Assembly (NCBI GenBank): GCA_905250075.1
Contig: CAJNOP010000183.1
Span: 280,616-344,615 of the forward strand
Direction: 5' to 3'
DNA from: Rotaria sp. Silwood1
Lineage: Eukaryota; Rotifera; Eurotatoria; Philodinida; Philodinidae
Length of the DNA stretch: 64,000 bases
The stretch's first letter is position 1, and each line of letters starts with the position of its first letter. The notes below the pieces were generated by a model. That model saw only the letters and a list, made by a program, of their open reading frames with translations. It did no database searches and was not told where the DNA came from. A program made the translations under genes and the position numbers. Shown here one piece after another: positions 35,518 through 48,131 of the stretch.

Positions 35518-36273
35518 TTATTTATAATATTGATCATATAAATATGAAACTAGACCAACTCTTGCCCATTTTATGGCTATTGTTTTGGCAGTTTGTAAAG
35601 TTGTATTAGTCGAGGACATCGATGATTGGATTATCTGTTGTGTAGGATCTTCTTTAATTAATGTTAACATGAGATTATCTCGTTCATGATTGACATGTAT
35701 CCTAATATCATTAATCAATTGTGGAAAGTCGTATTTAGTTTTATCTTTTGTATTAATAAGATAAAGTGATAGATTTGTTTTTGATAGACTTGTTTCGAGA
35801 TTTTTTATACAATTATTACGAATCATATTAAGTACTTCAGTTGCATTAAAATTAGTTGGATAATCACGACGATGATTACGTAGTTCTTCATCAATACCAG
35901 TACGAATAAAAAAAAGTGTTTTATTAAAACGATCTCGAACAATATCACTTAACCATAAATCAATTTCAGTAAAACGACCACGAGACAATATAAGAAACAT
36001 ATCATAACGATTTATATTAATTAATTTACAATAATCTTCTTTAGACACGGATGGTGTTGCAACACCGGGCACATCCCATATGAAAACATTATCAATTAGT
36101 TTATAACATGTAGGCGTTACTGTTGTTTCAATGACACCGACAGGAGCAAAATCAGTATGGTCGGAAGTTAAGTCTCTAATTAAATTGCATAATGAACTTT
36201 TTCCAATACCTGAACGACCGAGTATCGCTATATGATATGGTGCATTAGGTGGACGATATTTAACAATAGACAT
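35518..36273 (-). CDS. IRG-like GTPase A, intronless, G domain only
   Basis: A 251-aa ORF without introns. The GTPase motifs are clear: G1 GRSGIGKSS, the IRG-typical APVGVIETT (G2 region), G3 DVPG, and a G4-like block FFIRTGIDEELRNHRRDYP, matching the FVRTKVDSD block of mammalian IRGs. The sequence then runs through VLNMIRNNCI and YDFPQLINDI, as in IRGs, but stops ~60 residues later (ARVGLVSYLYDQYYK). It lacks the helical/hydrophobic C-terminal domain of neighbours B and C. Mammalian IRGs act at pathogen vacuoles and other membranes; the role here is unknown. The lack of introns, where B and C have four to six, suggests a retrocopy or intron loss. It ends 60 bases from stomatin, convergently. 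An acceptor-like TTTTCAATTTTAG lies eight bases before the ATG. Confidence 0.85.
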   Translation of the reverse strand: MSIVKYRPPNAPYHIAILGRSGIGKSSLCNLIRDLTSDHTDFAPVGVIETTVTPTCYKLIDNVFIWDVPGVATPSVSKEDYCKLININRYDMFLILSRGRFTEIDLWLSDIVRDRFNKTLFFIRTGIDEELRNHRRDYPTNFNATEVLNMIRNNCIKNLETSLSKTNLSLYLINTKDKTKYDFPQLINDIRIHVNHERDNLMLTLIKEDPTQQIIQSSMSSTNTTLQTAKTIAIKWARVGLVSYLYDQYYK

Positions 36274-36410
36274 TAAAGATCTAAAATTGAAAAATAAAAA
36301 CAGGATATTTGCTATTTAAAAGATAAATCAATCAATCAAAAAACAATATCACATAATAAAATAAAATCACCAATAGAAAACACGTATTTACAAAATAAGA
36401 AAACTAATTA

Positions 36411-37952
36411 TTAGATTAATTGTTGTCTTTGTTGTTCTTCTCGAATCATTTGATTCGATGCATCAATAACAACATCAACAATTTTCAATGATGCTTGTTC
36501 CATACGTATTAATATTTTATATAAAACAATATAACAAAGTCCAAATGATAATGTTGATGCAATTGCTGTTCCAACGTATGGTACAAATCGAACAAATTCT
36601 TCTGTTGTTGCTCCTACAGCTTGTTTTTTTGCAAAATCTAAAACAAATGATCTTAACGAAGTTAAATATTGTAATGGAAATATTTCATTTAATTCTTTTT
36701 CTATTTTTTGCATTGGTATTTGATAAACATTTGATAATTTTTGTAAAGCAGCTTGATCTAATCCAAGTTGTTTTTTATAAAATTCAGCTTCACTCATAAC
36801 TAATGTTGCATCAAAACCAAGTGAAAGAAATGGTACAGGTATAGCAGCAACAGCTGCTGATGCTGATGCAACAATCCATATACGACGATAAAGTGCAGCA
36901 ACTTTTGCTAATAAAACTTCTTTACACATAACTGACATTGATAAAATCATTGATTCACGTTTTAATGATGGATAATCACGTAATAATGTTTCATTTAATT
37001 TTCCAAAATCAAAACGTAAACGATTTTTTAAATGACCAGATATAAGAAATACTTCAGCATTCGAATCAATAGTATGAATATATTCAAGACAATTATTACG
37101 AATACGTTCTAAAATTTCTTTTTCATCATATGTACTTGGATGATCTTCATATTCATTATGTAAATCAGAATCAATATTTGTACGAATAAATATGAATCGT
37201 TTATTATTTTTTTTAACTTCAGATGCAAGCCATAGATCATTTTCTAGATTTTATAAGAATATATACTTAATAATTTCTTTTTCTTTTTCTTTTTAGAAAA
37301 TAATTATTACCAGTAAAACGTGTTCGACAAAGAATTAAAAAAAAATCATAACGTTCAAATTGAACTTTTTCTAAATAACATGAATGAGGATAATTTGGTG
37401 TTCCAACACCTATAATCAATATTTTTCTTTGTTAAGAAAATCATACAGAGATAAATTTTTTTCTGTACCTGGTAAATCCCAGATTTTCAAATTTGAAAAA
37501 TCTGGATGTTCATATGGAGTTGGTTGATTAGTTGTTTCTACAATACCTACACTTGCAGAACCTTCATCTTCAGCTTCTAAACCACGCAAACAATTAATAA
37601 ATGTTGATTTACCGACACCACTATAAAACAGATGTCGATGAAATTCTACAAATCAATGTTTGACTATCTTCTTACCTTGAACCAACAACAGCAATATCTA
37701 ATGGATGTTGTTTCCATGCATCCAATCGTTGGGAAAGATACCCATCTAAACCATGAACACCATTTCTCTAAATATATAATCATAAAATTCAAAGCAACAA
37801 ACAAAAATCAAAATTAAACTAACATGAATAAATTCTTCTGCTCCTTTTTTTTCTTCATCAGTTATATCAAGTAATTCGAAATGTCCACCTGTTGTAATCG
37901 ATTCAACAACTGGTTCACGATAAAAAAATTGTTCAAAATCAGAGAAATTCAT
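36411..37952 (-). CDS. IRG-like GTPase B, complete
   Basis: Immunity-related-GTPase-like protein of 434 aa. Exons in coding order: 37952-37824, 37767-37676, 37620-37469, 37409-37311, 37243-36411. An N-terminal segment (GFDG-like GVHGLDGYLSQRLDAWKQ) leads to G1 GSSGVGKST, split by an intron in the Ser codon. Then come DEGSASVGIVETT, WDLPGVGTPNYP, ERYDFFLILCRTRF, and FIFIRTNIDSDLHNE (the TKxD-like G4). The C-terminal domain has two hydrophobic stretches (IVASASAAVAAIPVPFLSLG and YVGTAIASTLSFGLCYIVLY) around a helical region with FYKKQLGLD. These could be membrane hairpins, as in IRGC/IRGM relatives. It belongs to the GKS class. It lies 137 bases upstream of gene A's start, same strand, and 300 bases downstream of gene C. 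Confidence 0.9.
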
Positions 37953-38251
37953 CTTTAATCTTAAAAAAAAAAAAGAAAAACAAAAGAAAATTTGCTGAGC
38001 AGGCGTGTGTCCTTTGTGTTTTATTATCTGGTATAGTTCTATTAAAGGTAGCGTTTCCCATTATAAATAAATATTCTATCTTCTGATATCATATAATATC
38101 GGAAGTTGGAACATTTTTTTTTTTGATAATGAAAAACACTACATTTAATTTTACTATATATTCACTGTGAAATGCGTGTTCAACAAATATAAGGAAATAA
38201 TTATTTCATTATTTAAATTACATGACAAAATTAAAAAAAATAAGATATTTA

Positions 38252-40887
38252 TTATATAGGTTCATCATCATCATTATCTTCATCATCACTAACACTTCTT
38301 TCAGAAACAATATCAATTAATGTAAGTGCTGCTTTTTCCATGACATTTAATAAATTTCTTAATACAGATAATATTATTGAAAATGAAACAGTCGCACATA
38401 TAATTGAACCAACATAAGGTACATATCGAAGAACTTCTTCAGTTGCAGTACCAACTGCTTGTCTTTTAACTAATGATATAACAAAATCAGGTACAGCAGT
38501 AAAAAAATGTGCTGGTAAAATTTTTTGTAATTCATCTTTTAAAACATATAATGGTATATGATGAATTTGAGCAATACGTTCTAATGATTCATCATCTAAA
38601 CCTAATTGTTTCTTATAAAATATAACAAAACCAACAGTTAATGAAAAATCAAACATAACACTTAAACCAGGTATTGGTGGAGTTGCAACAGCAGCACTAA
38701 CAGCTGCTGCTACCCATGTTTGACTACGAAGTACATCAACTTTAGCTCTAATAACTTCTTTACAATTAGTTGACATAGCTAAAATCATTGCATGACGTTT
38801 CAAACCAGGATAATCTCGTAGAAGAGCTGTACACATATTAGGAAAATCAAATCTATAGAAATTTTTGAAATTATTTTCTTTACATATTAATCAAAATAAA
38901 AGCAAAATATATGTATTCTTACCGAGACGTATAACTAATTCGACCACTAATTAAAAAAACATTAGTAGTATCATCAACTGTTCGAATATGTCCAAGACAA
39001 TTTTCACGTATTCTATCAAGTATTAATGTTTCATTATAATTTTTTGGATGATCAATTTTTTCATTATATAAATCTTGATCAATATTTGTTCGTATAAAAA
39101 AAAATCGTTTACCAATGTTTTTTATTTCATTTGCCAACCATAAATCATTTTCAGTAAAACGTGTACGTGAAACAATTAAAACTAAAAACAAACAAAAAAA
39201 AATTATGTTAATTTCAATGATTAAATTTAAAAACATATACAAACAGAAATCATATCGTGCTAAGTTTACTTGAGTTAAATATGTTGATTTTTTAAATTCT
39301 AATGTACCAACACCTAAAAAATAATTGAATAAATAAAATAATAAAATATAATAAGTTAATTAAATAACAAACCTGGTAAATCATAGAAGACAAGATTAGG
39401 ATAACTTGGATGAGAATATGATTGAACAATTCGTGTTGTTTCAACTACTCCAACTTTTGCTGCACCTTCATCCTCTAGAATTTTATATTTATAGTTAATT
39501 ATATCAAATTGATAAAATTACTCTAAAATAGTGTCAATATTTGTCAAAATATTTTTCGATCATTAACTTTTATAATTAATGTTAATAAATTTGAGTTATT
39601 TTTGTAACTAAATTTTATACTTATAACAATTATGAGAGATTTCATGTCTATGTTTCAAAAGAAATTTTATTCAATAAAAAAAAAAAGTATTTATATACTA
39701 TTGATGGATATTTTGCATCGTTTTGAAAACGACAAACTTTTGATAATAATAGTTTCATGTTTACTATAAATCATATTTTTATAATCGAAAATATTGTACG
39801 TCAATCCAAATCGATTTGATTACGAAACAGAAATCAAAACCGGTTAACTTTTATTATAAAAAAACAAAACCTCAATCAACCCTAATTTTTAATAAAAAGT
39901 GTGGGGACAAATACCCTTCCCCCCCCCCCCCCCCCCCCCCATCCTCTTGTATTGACATAATCCGACTAATTAGCCCCTAGAAAGTTCATCAAAAGTATTT
40001 CCAAGGATCCTAGACCAATAGCTTAAGAGATAACGTGTACTTGTCCCGCTTGATACAAGCCTTACAGAACATATCAATAGCTGAGGGTGAAGGCAAAATC
40101 TTGATACAGCCATCAAAGGGCATCTTAATAGCTGAGGGCGCCATGAAATATTGTCTCATGGCACCTTCAACTATTGGGATGGGCGTGGATGTAGGTGTGA
40201 GTGCGTGTTAGGGAAGCATGGCACCAACACACCCACACCCACACCCTTAATTGTGGATCAAGATTTCGTGGCACCCTCAGCTATTGATATGCTCTGTGAG
40301 GCTTGTACCAAGCGGGACAAATACACGTTATCTCTTAAACTAGTGGCCTAGGATCCTTGGGAATACTTTTAATGAACTTTCCAGGGGCTAATTTGTCAAA
40401 TTACGTCAAGATATGAAGGGGGGGGGGAGGGGTCAATAAGTGTATTTGTCCCTAAAGTGTGTAAATTCATACGAGAATCCTTATGCATAAGAATATTTCA
40501 TATATACCTGCTCGAAGGTTGCGTAGTGTATTGATGAGAGTTGATTTACCCTATTGAATAAAAAATACTCATTGATTTTATCTCTAATTATAATCTATCA
40601 TTGATATTTAAAGAAAATATCAAACAGATACTTGCTGATCCTGAATCTCCAGTAATTGCAATATTCAATGGACTAAAACAATTAAAATCCTTCACAATGA
40701 ACAATAAAAAGTTCATAAGAAAAATAAAAACGAACCATTTTCGCCATGCATCTAATCGTTCAGCGAGAAAACCTTCAATACCACGTACTCCATTTTCATT
40801 AAGATATTTCTTTGCTGCAATTTTATCCTCTTCTGACAAATCTACTATGTCAAAATCGAATGATTGTGTACTGTTACTAGCTGCCAT
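38252..40887 (-). CDS. IRG-like GTPase C, complete
   Basis: A 420-aa paralogue of gene B. Exons: 40887-40736, 40672-40636, 40550-40508, 39474-39373, 39313-39245, 39181-38923, 38852-38252. The P-loop GDSGSGKST is assembled from a 37-base and a 43-base exon across a GC-AG intron. Further motifs are EDEGAAKVGVVETT, YDLPGVGT, ARYDFFLIVSRTRF and FFFIRTNIDQDLYNE. The C-terminal domain has IPGLSVMFDFSLTVGFVIF then YKKQLGLDDESLERIA and a second hydrophobic stretch, VGSIICATVSFSIILSVL. The protein ends in a very acidic tail (SVSDDEDNDDDEPI) not seen in B. The DLPG motif is kept, so GTP binding is expected. Intron 3 (39475-40507) holds a foldback element. The cluster A-B-C reads as tandem duplication. 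Confidence 0.9.
39904..40453. mobile_element. Foldback MITE with 8-bp target duplication
   Basis: A ~550-bp palindromic element in an intron of IRG-like gene C. It starts GGGACAAATAC and ends GTATTTGTCCCT, and AAAGTGTG is present on both flanks (39896-39903 and 40454-40461) as an 8-bp target duplication. Long arms pair: GCTTGTACCAAGCGGGACAA on the right with TTGTCCCGCTTGATACAAGC on the left, and AAGTATTTCCAAGGATCCTAG with its inverted mate. The left arm has a run of more than 20 C (39918-39940), matched by a G-run at 40417-40431. The centre carries GT/CA-rich words. No coding capacity. An 8-bp duplication suggests hAT-type mobilisation. Confidence 0.7.
40551..40635 (-). other. GC-AG intron splitting the P-loop of IRG-like C
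   Basis: The only donor that gives the P-loop GDSGSGKST is GCAAGT (reading minus from 40635), with acceptor CAATAG just before GGTAAATCA. The nearest GT donor four bases later would bring a stop codon. GCAAGT is the standard consensus for GC donors, so this is a real minor-type U2 intron. Confidence 0.75.
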
Positions 40888-40952
40888 GTTTTTTTGTTTT
40901 TTTGATGATTCACTTAATCATCTAGAATAACAATGACTCATCGATGATAAAT

Positions 40953-40958
40953 TTTATT
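40953..40958 (-). terminator. Poly(A) signal of SMC4
   Basis: AATAAA on the minus strand ~100 bases past the SMC4 stop, just before the start region of IRG-like C. Confidence 0.5.
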
Positions 40959-41058
40959 TATTTTTCTCTTTCTACATAAATGAAATGAAAGACAAAAATA
41001 CAATACATTATATACAATAGCATATAAGAAAAAAAAAATATATATATATATATTTTGT

Positions 41059-44000
41059 TTAGAATCCATTATTATCTGACATAGTAGTTTGATTTTGATG
41101 AATACTAGTACTATGAGTATCATAAGTGTTTGCTTGATCATTATGATCAGTCATTGTAATATCATTTTCATCTTGATTATGACTAGGATTAGTTTGTTCT
41201 TGTGAACAACTAAAAAAGAAAAATTAATAAATTCAAAATAAATTAATTGAATTAAATTTAGTTTGTTTTTAACTTACATGAGATGTGATTTCTTTCGTTC
41301 TTCTAATTTTTTAGCAAAAAGAGCTGGACGAAGTGATGCTGTTTGAGAACAATTATTTACTTTATATATACCAATAAGATAATCAGCAAGTGTAAACATA
41401 TTTTCACGTAATGAAATAACAATAAATTGTGCCTAAAAAAAAAAAGAATATTTATTAAATTTATGTTCTTTGTGTTTTTTTTGTACAACTTACATTTTTT
41501 GTACGTTCTTTAATAAATCGACCAACAATTGAAACATTTTTAAAATCTAATGCAGCATCAATTTCATCCATAACATAAATTGGTGTTGGACGAAATGTAT
41601 GTAAAGCAAAAACAAATGCTAATGAACTTAATGTTTTTTCACCACCAGATAAATTACATATACGTTTCCAAGATTTTTTTGGTGGTCGAATACTATCATA
41701 ATAGGATACAATAATAATAAAAAAACAACAAAAATCTATTGAAATATTAGTTTACCTTAATTCTACACCATCAACAAATGGATCATTACTTGAACAAAAT
41801 TCTAATTCAGCATCTCCACCATCTGTTATTGTTCGATAAATATGTTTAAGTGTACGTGATATTTGATCAAAACCAGCTCGAAATTCTGTTTGTCGTTGTT
41901 CATTAAAACGATCTCGTTTTGCTCGTATATGATCACGACGTGTTTCAAGTTCAACAAGATCTTTTTGTCTCATATTTAAATTACGAACCTTAAAACAAAA
42001 TATTTTCCATTAAGCAAAAACAAAAAACAAATTCTTACAGCACGACGATGTTCACCAATAGCAGTTAAATTACAATGTGTTTGTTTTAAGTCATTTTCAC
42101 GGTCTAATGTTGCTGCAACTAAATCTTTCATTGTATATACATCAAGATCAGAACGATCATATTTTTGAATTGGAACTTCTTTAAGATAGTTTGTTGATGC
42201 ATTATCATCAGGTGTATCTTCTTCATCATCAATAACATGACATAAACGTAATCCATTAATCTATATTAAAAAACAAAACAATGTCAGTTTAGTTTTATCA
42301 GAATACTTTGAATTAGACATGTATGGACAAAAATTACAGTCCAATCGAGACTGGCATATGTACAAAATTTCAAATCGAAACTTTCAACTATTATTTTTTT
42401 CGAAAATTGGTCTCCTATTGGATGATTCTATTAGAAAGTTACTCTCTCGATCAAATCTAAACAAGAATAGAAAATCTTTAGAAGTTATCTTAGTCTAGTA
42501 ATCTTTTATATATTAGCAAAATATGAAAGACTCTAGTTTCAGGATCCTTTATAAATTAGATTTCAAACATTTGAAATTCGCTTGCTCGTTTAAGTAATAT
42601 ATACCTCGACATCGATCACACTAATTTCATGTCGACATTGAGCCAATTCTTTTTGTGCTGCTTCATATTCATGTTTTAAATGAACAATTTCTTTTTCAAT
42701 ATCAGCTAATTCAGATTCTGTAACTCGTATTGTTTCACGTAATTCTGCCATATTTATTTTATTTGTTTCCAAATCATTCTAGAAATAAATTTTGATATAA
42801 ATAGTTTGTTTGTTTTTTTTCTTTTTCTCTAATGTTATTTAAACTTACTTCGATTTGTATTTTCTTTTCATCAGCATTTTTTGCTAATTCTTCAAGTTTT
42901 TCCAATCTGGCATTAAGATCAGCACGTTTTTTTAATATTTGATCAATAGCTGTTTGATTAGCTTTGATTTTATCTTGACTTTTTTTAAGATTACTAAACA
43001 ATAAAATCATAGAAGATAATTAAAAAAAAAACAATTCCATTGAAAAACATTATTTTTTATTTACCGACGAGCATTGGTTATTTCAACATTAGCTGTATCG
43101 ATTAAATTTTGTAATTTTTTCACTTGATTTATTGCATTATCAAGATCAGCTTGTGGTTGAGCAAGAGCAAGTTTATTATGATCATTTATACGTTTTGTTA
43201 CACTGAGAAAAAAAGAAACAAAAAAAGCAAATTCATAAAAAAGAGAAAAAAATGAAGCTTACACGTCAATGGCAGCTTTTAGTTCTTCAAGTTCATCATT
43301 AGCCACATCATATTCTACATAAAAGAATTTCAATTAAATGAAAAGAAAATTTTTAAAATTTGAATACCTTGTTTAGTTTGTTTTAATTCTTCATCATATT
43401 TTTCTCGATCTTTAGTTGAAACTGTTTTAGATTCAACAAGTTTTTGTTGTTTTTCAACTGATGCTTTTAATGTTTCTACATGATTTGGTAAATTCTATAG
43501 ACATAAATATATAATTACCTATTTAAAAATTCATAGAAAAAAAAAATGTTTTTTTTTACTTTAAGATCATTTTTTATTTGTGTATGAATACGTTTTTCAT
43601 CGGCTAATTTTTGTTTCAATTGTTTTTCTTCTGTTGTCAATTGAAAACGTTGTTGTTCAAGTTCAGTTAATTTTTCACCATCCTAAAAGAAAGATTTTTA
43701 CTAAGGAGGGAAGGTTATCGAACGTGATTCGTCAATCGAACTAGTCTCTATCTCTGGTATGATATTAGTGAAAGAATGTGGACGAACTCTGATAGATTTC
43801 CATTAGTCTCATCGGGACATACCTATAAACAAACTATCAGTTTGATTGTCGAGACATACTTGGGAATCTTCTGTTGTTAAAGTGAATAAAAGTATATTTA
43901 TAAAATTAATCTAACCTCTTTCACACTTTTTTCTAATTGATTTTTTTTTGCTGGATCAATATGAATACTTTGTCTTGATGTTCGATTATCAGCCGTTTTT

Positions 44001-47000
44001 AAAGTCATTTTTCCACGAGCTTGAAATGAACCACCACCAGACATTGTACCTGATTGTTCAATAATTTCACCTTTAAGAGTAACAACACGATAACGTGTTT
44101 GACTACCAAATGCAACTTTTTGTGCATCATCAATATTATCAACAACAAGTGTATCACGAAGAGCATAATAAAATGTATTTTTATAAATAGAATCATTAAT
44201 ATCAATTAAATCAAATAAACGATATGTATTTGGTGCTAATTGTGGTACATCAAAACGACGATTGGCTTGTTGAGAATGTCTAAGCATTTTATCCATACAG
44301 ATAAAACTACCTGTACCTTGTTTATGTTCTTTAAGAAGATTTTTTGCAGCTTCACCACTTTTAACATCATCAACAACGTAATAATCAAGATAACCACCAG
44401 CAGCTGTTGAAATAGCAACATCATATTTACTATCGATACTAGCTGAAATAAACAAATAATTTCATTGTAACGTATAAGTAGTATTGTACTATCAATAGAA
44501 ATATTGACCGCTAAATTTATAGTAACAGAATTTACTTGTGTGAATAAAGAACTTGAGTCTATAGTATCATACTACCATTAAAACTAATTTTAGTAGGAAA
44601 ATAATGCTTTACATAAACAATCTCTATTACTATTTTACCAGATATTTCAAGCAATAGAATTATAAGATATTTAAAACGGATGTTTTCTAAATCAAATTTT
44701 TTTCTATCAGAATTGATTTTGATATATTTTTATAAGAACCTGTAGAACTAATTATCAAAATTTTAAAAATAAGTTCTAGTTTATATCTATCGTATATCAG
44801 AGAAACATGTGCTTCCGTCTCATGGTTTTCAGTTTACTAATAGTGTCTTGCATCTTTCTTTTTGGTATTAACATAGCTTATTTGTAGACCCGAATCTTTT
44901 TTGCGCTTGTTTCAACACATAAACTGTAACATTCTTGATAACATACTTAGGAAGTAACTGTTTTGATTGATTGTGAGTTATCCGAAGCTATACTACTTCA
45001 TGTGTAGCCTCTATTAGAGTGAGAAGCGAATAGCCGGAACTGTTCAACTTTATTCGATTTCACCTATCGGATATGATCAAGTCTTAATAAGATACGAACA
45101 AATTTTTTAAATAACAAATAGCATATAAAATCATTCATTAGTGATCTAACATATGTCTATACTAAAATAACTCTTATAAAAGAATCAAAGGTGGACACGT
45201 TTTGTTTTGTCTAAAATATACAAAATTAGTTTTTGGTAGAAAGTTATTGCCTTAGTCTTTGTTGATAGCATTTGATCGTTATGAATATTTGTCTATAAGA
45301 TAGATCTCTTACCAAGAGCGCCTAATCTTTGATGAAATCCTTGTAATTTTCCTTGTTGTTTTTGTCCAAGAAGAAAATTTAATGTTCTATCACGACTTTG
45401 TGTTGTTTGCATTTGTGAATTAATATTATTAAGTTCAAGTTGATTTTGTCTAAAACGTTTATCAACAATAGAATATTCTTCTTCAATATCTTTTAATAAT
45501 TGTTCTTTTTCTTGATGTAATTTTTCTGTATAATTTAATTGTTGATCAATATCATGAAATTTTTCTTGTTTTATATTAAGTTCTTTTTGTTTATTTTCAT
45601 AATCATTTTTCATTTCATTTAATATATTTTTATGACGTTCTTCTTCACTTAATAATAATTGTAAACGATTTTGTGCAAGTTCATAATCTTTTTTTTTATT
45701 TGCATATTTATCTTGTTTAAAACGATTACAATTATTTGTTTTTTCAGTTAATTCTTTTCTCCATTGTTCAGTTTGAGGTAATAAATCTTGTTTTAATTTA
45801 TTTAATTCAATTTCAAATTTTTCTTGTTGATTTTCAGCTATTTTTAAATCTTCTTCAGATTGATTTATTTCTTTTAATTTTTCATTTGGAATATTTTCCC
45901 ATGTTTGAACTTTTGATAATTCTTGTTCATTTTGTTTTTCATATTTTTTTTCTTGTTCAAAACTTGTTTTTATATCATGACGTATTGTACCATCTTCTGT
46001 TTCATAATCAACTAAAGATTTTTTAAGTTTAATTAATTCATTATTATTTTTATCATAAGATTTTTGTAAACGATTTAATTCATCTTGACTTTGTTTACAT
46101 AAATGTTTTTTTGATATACATTGTTCATTTGATTCTTTCATTTTTTCTTCTCGATCAGTATATTTAACTGTTAATGCAATTTCTTGATCACCTAATTCAA
46201 AACGTTTTAATTGTAACATTTTTGATTTAGCTAATTTATAATCATTATCACATTTAATAAAATCTAATGCTTGTTGATATGGACTATCTAATTGTTGAAC
46301 TTCATTTTGTGCAGCTTTAACACGATTTTTCTAAAGACAATTAAAAATTTCTATTTCTTTTTTGAATGAATGAGAATATATAAAGCAACAAAAAAATTTT
46401 TTTGTTTTTTTTCTAAATGTTTTACTTTTTCGGCCCACATTGCACTTAATTCTTCAACTTTAAGATTGAGTAATTCTAATGGTTTTTTAAAACGTTCTGT
46501 ACCAATTATATCTTCAAGATATTCCAGAAAACCTTGTTCATGTTCATTAGCTGCAATTGGTTTCATCATAGCTATTGATTCGACATCACCCTTGAAGAAA
46601 CAATTAAAAGAAAACAATCACGAGATTAGGTATATGAGGCATTCGATAAAAACCTTTGTTTTGTGCGTTCAATGCATCGATGTCTCAAACCATCGAACTT
46701 TTCTTCTCAAAAGTTGGTGAGTCTCGACTTTCTGCTGCTATCATATCTTCATGAGAAAACGACAGAGAAAAATGTACTGTAAAAATCGAGCTTGTTTTCG
46801 TTTCAACGGATCATTTTAGCTTTCTATCAATTATACTAATGTTGATTGACTCAAATTTGATAAAAGTAACATCAATGAAAAATGACTCTTCCGATATATG
46901 TTATACAACGTTTTATTTTCTAGACAAAAAAGAAACATTTTTAGAGATTTTCATTGTCATGATACAATTGTAAAACAAAAATATTTCAGAGAAGTTTTTT

Positions 47001-48131
47001 TCTATATTTAATTCAATATCACTTTTAACTCTGGTTTCGAATGTCGCACTTATTTTGATTTACAATTGTGTCATAGCAACGAAAAATATCTAAAAATGTT
47101 GTATAATATGTATAAAATTCAGCATGGAACTAACTAATTCTGTATCATGACAGGAGATGAAATTGTATCAAATGAACATTTTCAATTCATCGAAAGAGTC
47201 AGGCTGCTAACACTACTCATATTGAAATAATGTCGTTTTACTTAGTTTTTAATCCTGTATATTTGAGCATAACTTTACAGAACATTTTTTTTTCTTCTAA
47301 CGATATGAGTGTTAGAAAATTGAGTTTGGTGATTTCAGATGTCGATGTACTTAATGTACAAAAGTTCTTTTTTTTTATCGAGCGTCTTGTATACTCGATG
47401 GCTCCACAATTTCTCTCTTGAAAACATACTTGAAGAATTAAATAACGACTATGATCAAGATCAACACCATATTCACGTAATAATTTTGTTACATCTTTTA
47501 ATGAAACTTGTTTTTCATTGATTTTATAATGACTTGAATTATCAGGAAATGCAATACGTGTTATTGAGAAACGTATTTTTTCTTTTTCACCTTCAATTGC
47601 TATAGCTTCAAAATGTACAGTTACTGAACAACTTTTTACATTTGGACATTCGGCACTATTATGTAAAAGTGTACTCAATTTGGCACCACGCATTTTTGAT
47701 GCTCGATGTCCAATAACAAAGAGAAGTGAATCGATTACATTACTTTTACCTATTTTAGAAAAATAATATTTAATATGATAGATTATATGAATACATACCA
47801 CTACCATTCGGTCCGATAATACATGTAAAATGCTAGAAAATAAAATACATCAAAAATTATCAAACAACTTTATATTTTCATACTTCATCAAATTGATCAA
47901 GTTGAATACGACCAGCAAATGATTTAAAATTATTTATTTCAATTTTAGTGATCACAAGACGATATTTAGGTGTTAAAAGAGCTTGAATATGTTCAGGTAA
48001 GGGTGGTAATTCCAATGTGTCAATATCGATTTCTAAAACAAATAATTTGATTCATATCGAACATATAAATCAACTTCTTTTTTTTAAATACCTTCTTCAC
48101 CAGCTTCATTTTCATCTCCTTGATGAGTCAT
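41059..48131 (-). CDS. SMC4: Condensin subunit SMC4, complete
   Basis: SMC4 pairs with SMC2 in condensin to compact mitotic chromosomes. Exons in coding order: 48131-48092, 48032-47884, 47832-47799, 47749-47430, 46590-46426, 46330-45313, 44442-43916, 43682-43560, 43494-43368, 43314-43263, 43202-43065, 42993-42849, 42778-42605, 42260-42039, 41988-41756, 41692-41494, 41432-41278, 41209-41059. They give 1323 aa (human 1288). Walker A GPNGSGKSNVID is split over two exons. Diagnostic words are DLDHSRYLILQ, VESIAMMKP and LEYLEDIIG, then coiled coil to the hinge (SKYDVAIS, LRDTLVVDN, QSGTMSGGG). A second coiled coil leads to LGGDAELE-like ITDGGDAELEF, the signature NLSGGEKTLSSLAFVFALH and Walker B/D-loop YVMDEIDAALDFKNVSIV. 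The C-terminal ~45 residues are a polar tail. An acceptor-like TTGTTCCAG precedes the start by 15 bases. Confidence 0.95.

Noticed and set aside
43898-46026. Hydrophobic or Leu/Phe/Ile-rich ORFs overlapping SMC4 exons in other frames (44005-44424 minus, 45736-46026 plus)
   Set aside because: Shadow frames of the SMC4 coiled coil and hinge, which have clear homology in the proper frame.
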